Shown: positions 21,809-22,740 of the stretch, piece after piece
Position numbering within the stretch: position 1 is the first letter of the stretch
Layout of the letters: every line of letters begins with the position of its first letter
Source of the DNA: Cyanobacteria bacterium UBA3803
GTDB lineage: Bacteria > Cyanobacteriota > Vampirovibrionia > Gastranaerophilales > Gastranaerophilaceae
Length of the DNA stretch: 22,740 bases
Direction of reading: 5' to 3'
Assembly: GCA_002369055.1 (NCBI GenBank)
Contig: DFEL01000025.1
Coordinates: forward strand, 1-22,740
Notes under the pieces: generated by a model
The model's input: the letters and a program-made list of their open reading frames with translations, nothing else
Told to the model about the DNA's origin: nothing
The model's database searches: none
Position numbers and translations under genes: made by a program

Positions 21809-22228
21809 TTATTTTATCACTCCAATACCACGTAAAATACCTATCATACCTTCCGCTGCTACATCTTTTGTAATTTTACCGTCATTGTTAAAATAATAAA
21901 AATTCATAACACAAACTGAAATTTTTTTACCGGTTGGTTTAAAATCCATAAAATTACCATCATGAGTTGCGGTTAAATCCCATTTAACCGCAACTTTATC
22001 TTCATCTGCTACCATATCCGTAATATGCCATTGAACATCCGAAAAACCTTTTCTCATCCAATGAACAACGGATAAATAACCTTTTCCCCCGTAAAGAGCC
22101 TCAGGACTTGCAGGAGTATAAAAAGGTGCATTTGCATCAACCAGTTCTTCTGCCAAATTTTCATCAGCAGTATTTATCATTGTTTCAAATTTTTTCATTA
22201 ATTCTTTGTTTCGTTCAATTAAATTCAT
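21809..22228 (-). CDS. SnoaL-like / ester cyclase family protein (139 aa)
   Basis: Small alpha+beta-barrel protein of the SnoaL-like polyketide cyclase group. The pattern fits: N-terminal helices (NKELMKKFETMINTADENLAEELV), YTPASPEALYGGKGYLSVVHWMRKGF, then strands WHITDMVADEDKVAVKWDLTATH and the loop FKPTGKKISV, which is the family hallmark, ending in VAAEGMIGILRGIGVI. Start chosen at 22228 (MNLIERNK) because AGGA lies seven bases upstream; the open frame reaches 22276, but the extra residues precede that ribosome-binding site. It lies downstream of the hemolysin III gene on the same strand (51-base gap) and converges on the oxidoreductase operon. Substrate unknown; such proteins are often linked to oxidoreductase clusters. 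Confidence 0.87.
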   Translation of the reverse strand: MNLIERNKELMKKFETMINTADENLAEELVDANAPFYTPASPEALYGGKGYLSVVHWMRKGFSDVQWHITDMVADEDKVAVKWDLTATHDGNFMDFKPTGKKISVCVMNFYYFNNDGKITKDVAAEGMIGILRGIGVIK

Positions 22229-22279
22229 AATATATCCTATTATTTTACATTTTATAATTTTTTTCGCTTGCAACACTTA

Positions 22280-22740
22280 TTAAATTTTTACCGATTTTAA
22301 AATTTCCATAATACACAAATAATGAGATGCTGCACCCAAAATTACAAATATGTGCCATACGCAATGCATATATTTCTTTTTGCTTAAATAAAAAATACAA
22401 CCAAATGAGTAAAAAAATCCACCCAATAGTAAATACCAAACTGAAAGATGACTGGCATTAACCCACATTGAATACACCAAAAATACGCTTAACCACCCTA
22501 AAACTAAATATAAACCTGTTGAAAGATATTTAAATTTCAGAGTAAGGCAAGAATAAATTATGCCTGATATCGCTATATACCAAATCATAGCAAGAAGTGC
22601 AACCGACAATGGAAAAGCAACAGTTAAAAGTAATATCGGTGTGTATGTTCCTGCTATTAATACAAAAATCGCACTATGATCGATTTTTCTAAATACAATT
22701 TTTGCGGTTTCATTGACCATTGCATGGTACAGTGTAGATG
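22280..22740 (-). CDS. Hemolysin III family (PAQR-like) membrane protein, 5' end outside window
   Basis: Integral membrane protein of the HlyIII/YqfA group. The visible frame starts outside the window: STLYHA precedes the first in-window Met, matching the family's conserved first motif, so that Met at 22720 is internal. Visible hallmarks are the H of STLYHA, RKIDHSAIFVLIAGTYTPILL, and the late WHIFVILGAASHYLC with two His that complete the putative metal site. At least five hydrophobic segments can be counted. About one quarter of a ~210-residue family member is missing at the N-terminus. Despite the name, haemolytic activity is not established for most members. The SnoaL-like gene follows on the same strand. 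Confidence 0.9.
   Translation of the reverse strand, partial: STLYHAMVNETAKIVFRKIDHSAIFVLIAGTYTPILLLTVAFPLSVALLAMIWYIAISGIIYSCLTLKFKYLSTGLYLVLGWLSVFLVYSMWVNASHLSVWYLLLGGFFYSFGCIFYLSKKKYMHCVWHIFVILGAASHYLCIMEILKSVKI

Noticed and set aside
21780..21820. Second TetR operator or bidirectional terminator between the convergent genes
   Set aside because: ATGAATATT shares only a partial half-site with the palindrome at 14899 and the ATAAAT/ATTTAT stem is weak.
22229..22276. Longer N-terminus for the SnoaL-like protein
   Set aside because: AGGA seven bases before ATG 22228 marks the start; the extra 16 residues include that ribosome-binding site.

Overview
The window is AT-rich (roughly 30% GC by eye), uses the standard code, and carries Gram-negative-looking cleavable signal peptides. 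Its gene style (Asn/Lys-rich proteins, TAATG-coupled operons, many uncharacterised helical or Gln-rich proteins) fits an uncultured gut bacterium. My best guess is a non-photosynthetic cyanobacterial relative (Melainabacteria/Gastranaerophilales). This is inference: no marker gene here settles the phylum.

Layout. (1) Positions 1-5862, minus strand: an unknown Asn-rich helical protein with its own sigma70-like promoter and a strong terminator. It is followed by a tight operon mnmE - ribE - ribBA - GNAT acetyltransferase, then a Gln/Pro-rich low-complexity protein that runs off the left edge. (2) Positions 6044-9838, plus strand: a promoter, two tandem paralogous ~600-residue proteins with an HELGH zinc-protease motif, and a strong terminator. 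(3) Positions 9824-11023: two single-gene units, a membrane-anchored Hsp20-like protein and a small unknown protein. Each lies between a terminator and a promoter that nearly overlap. (4) Positions 11026-11350: a promoter, two identical 97-nt tandem units, and tRNA-Lys(CTT) beginning exactly where a third unit would begin. The units share the first nucleotides of the tRNA and form their own hairpins. This is the least explained element of the window. (5) Positions 11358-14869: rubrerythrin, a flavodoxin/ferredoxin fusion (EFR1-like), a hexapeptide acetyltransferase, 3-methyladenine DNA glycosylase I and an acyl-ACP thioesterase. (6) Positions 14899-21763: a TetR regulator behind an 18-bp-arm perfect palindrome, an alpha/beta hydrolase, the decayed tail of a second hydrolase, then aldo/keto reductase - Fe-S flavoprotein - aldo/keto reductase - secreted hydrolase - carboxymuconolactone-decarboxylase/cupin fusion - FMN reductase. 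(7) Positions 21809-22740, minus strand: a SnoaL-like protein and a partial hemolysin III family membrane protein.

How they fit together. Region 1 couples wobble-uridine tRNA modification and riboflavin synthesis; the flavin may feed the several flavoproteins in regions 5 and 6, although no direct link is visible. Region 5 is an oxidative-stress and repair set. Region 6 looks like a TetR-linked module of oxidoreductases and hydrolases for small carbonyl, quinone or lactone compounds. A pseudogene scar at 16458-16598 shows that this module once had another hydrolase copy upstream of the first aldo/keto reductase.
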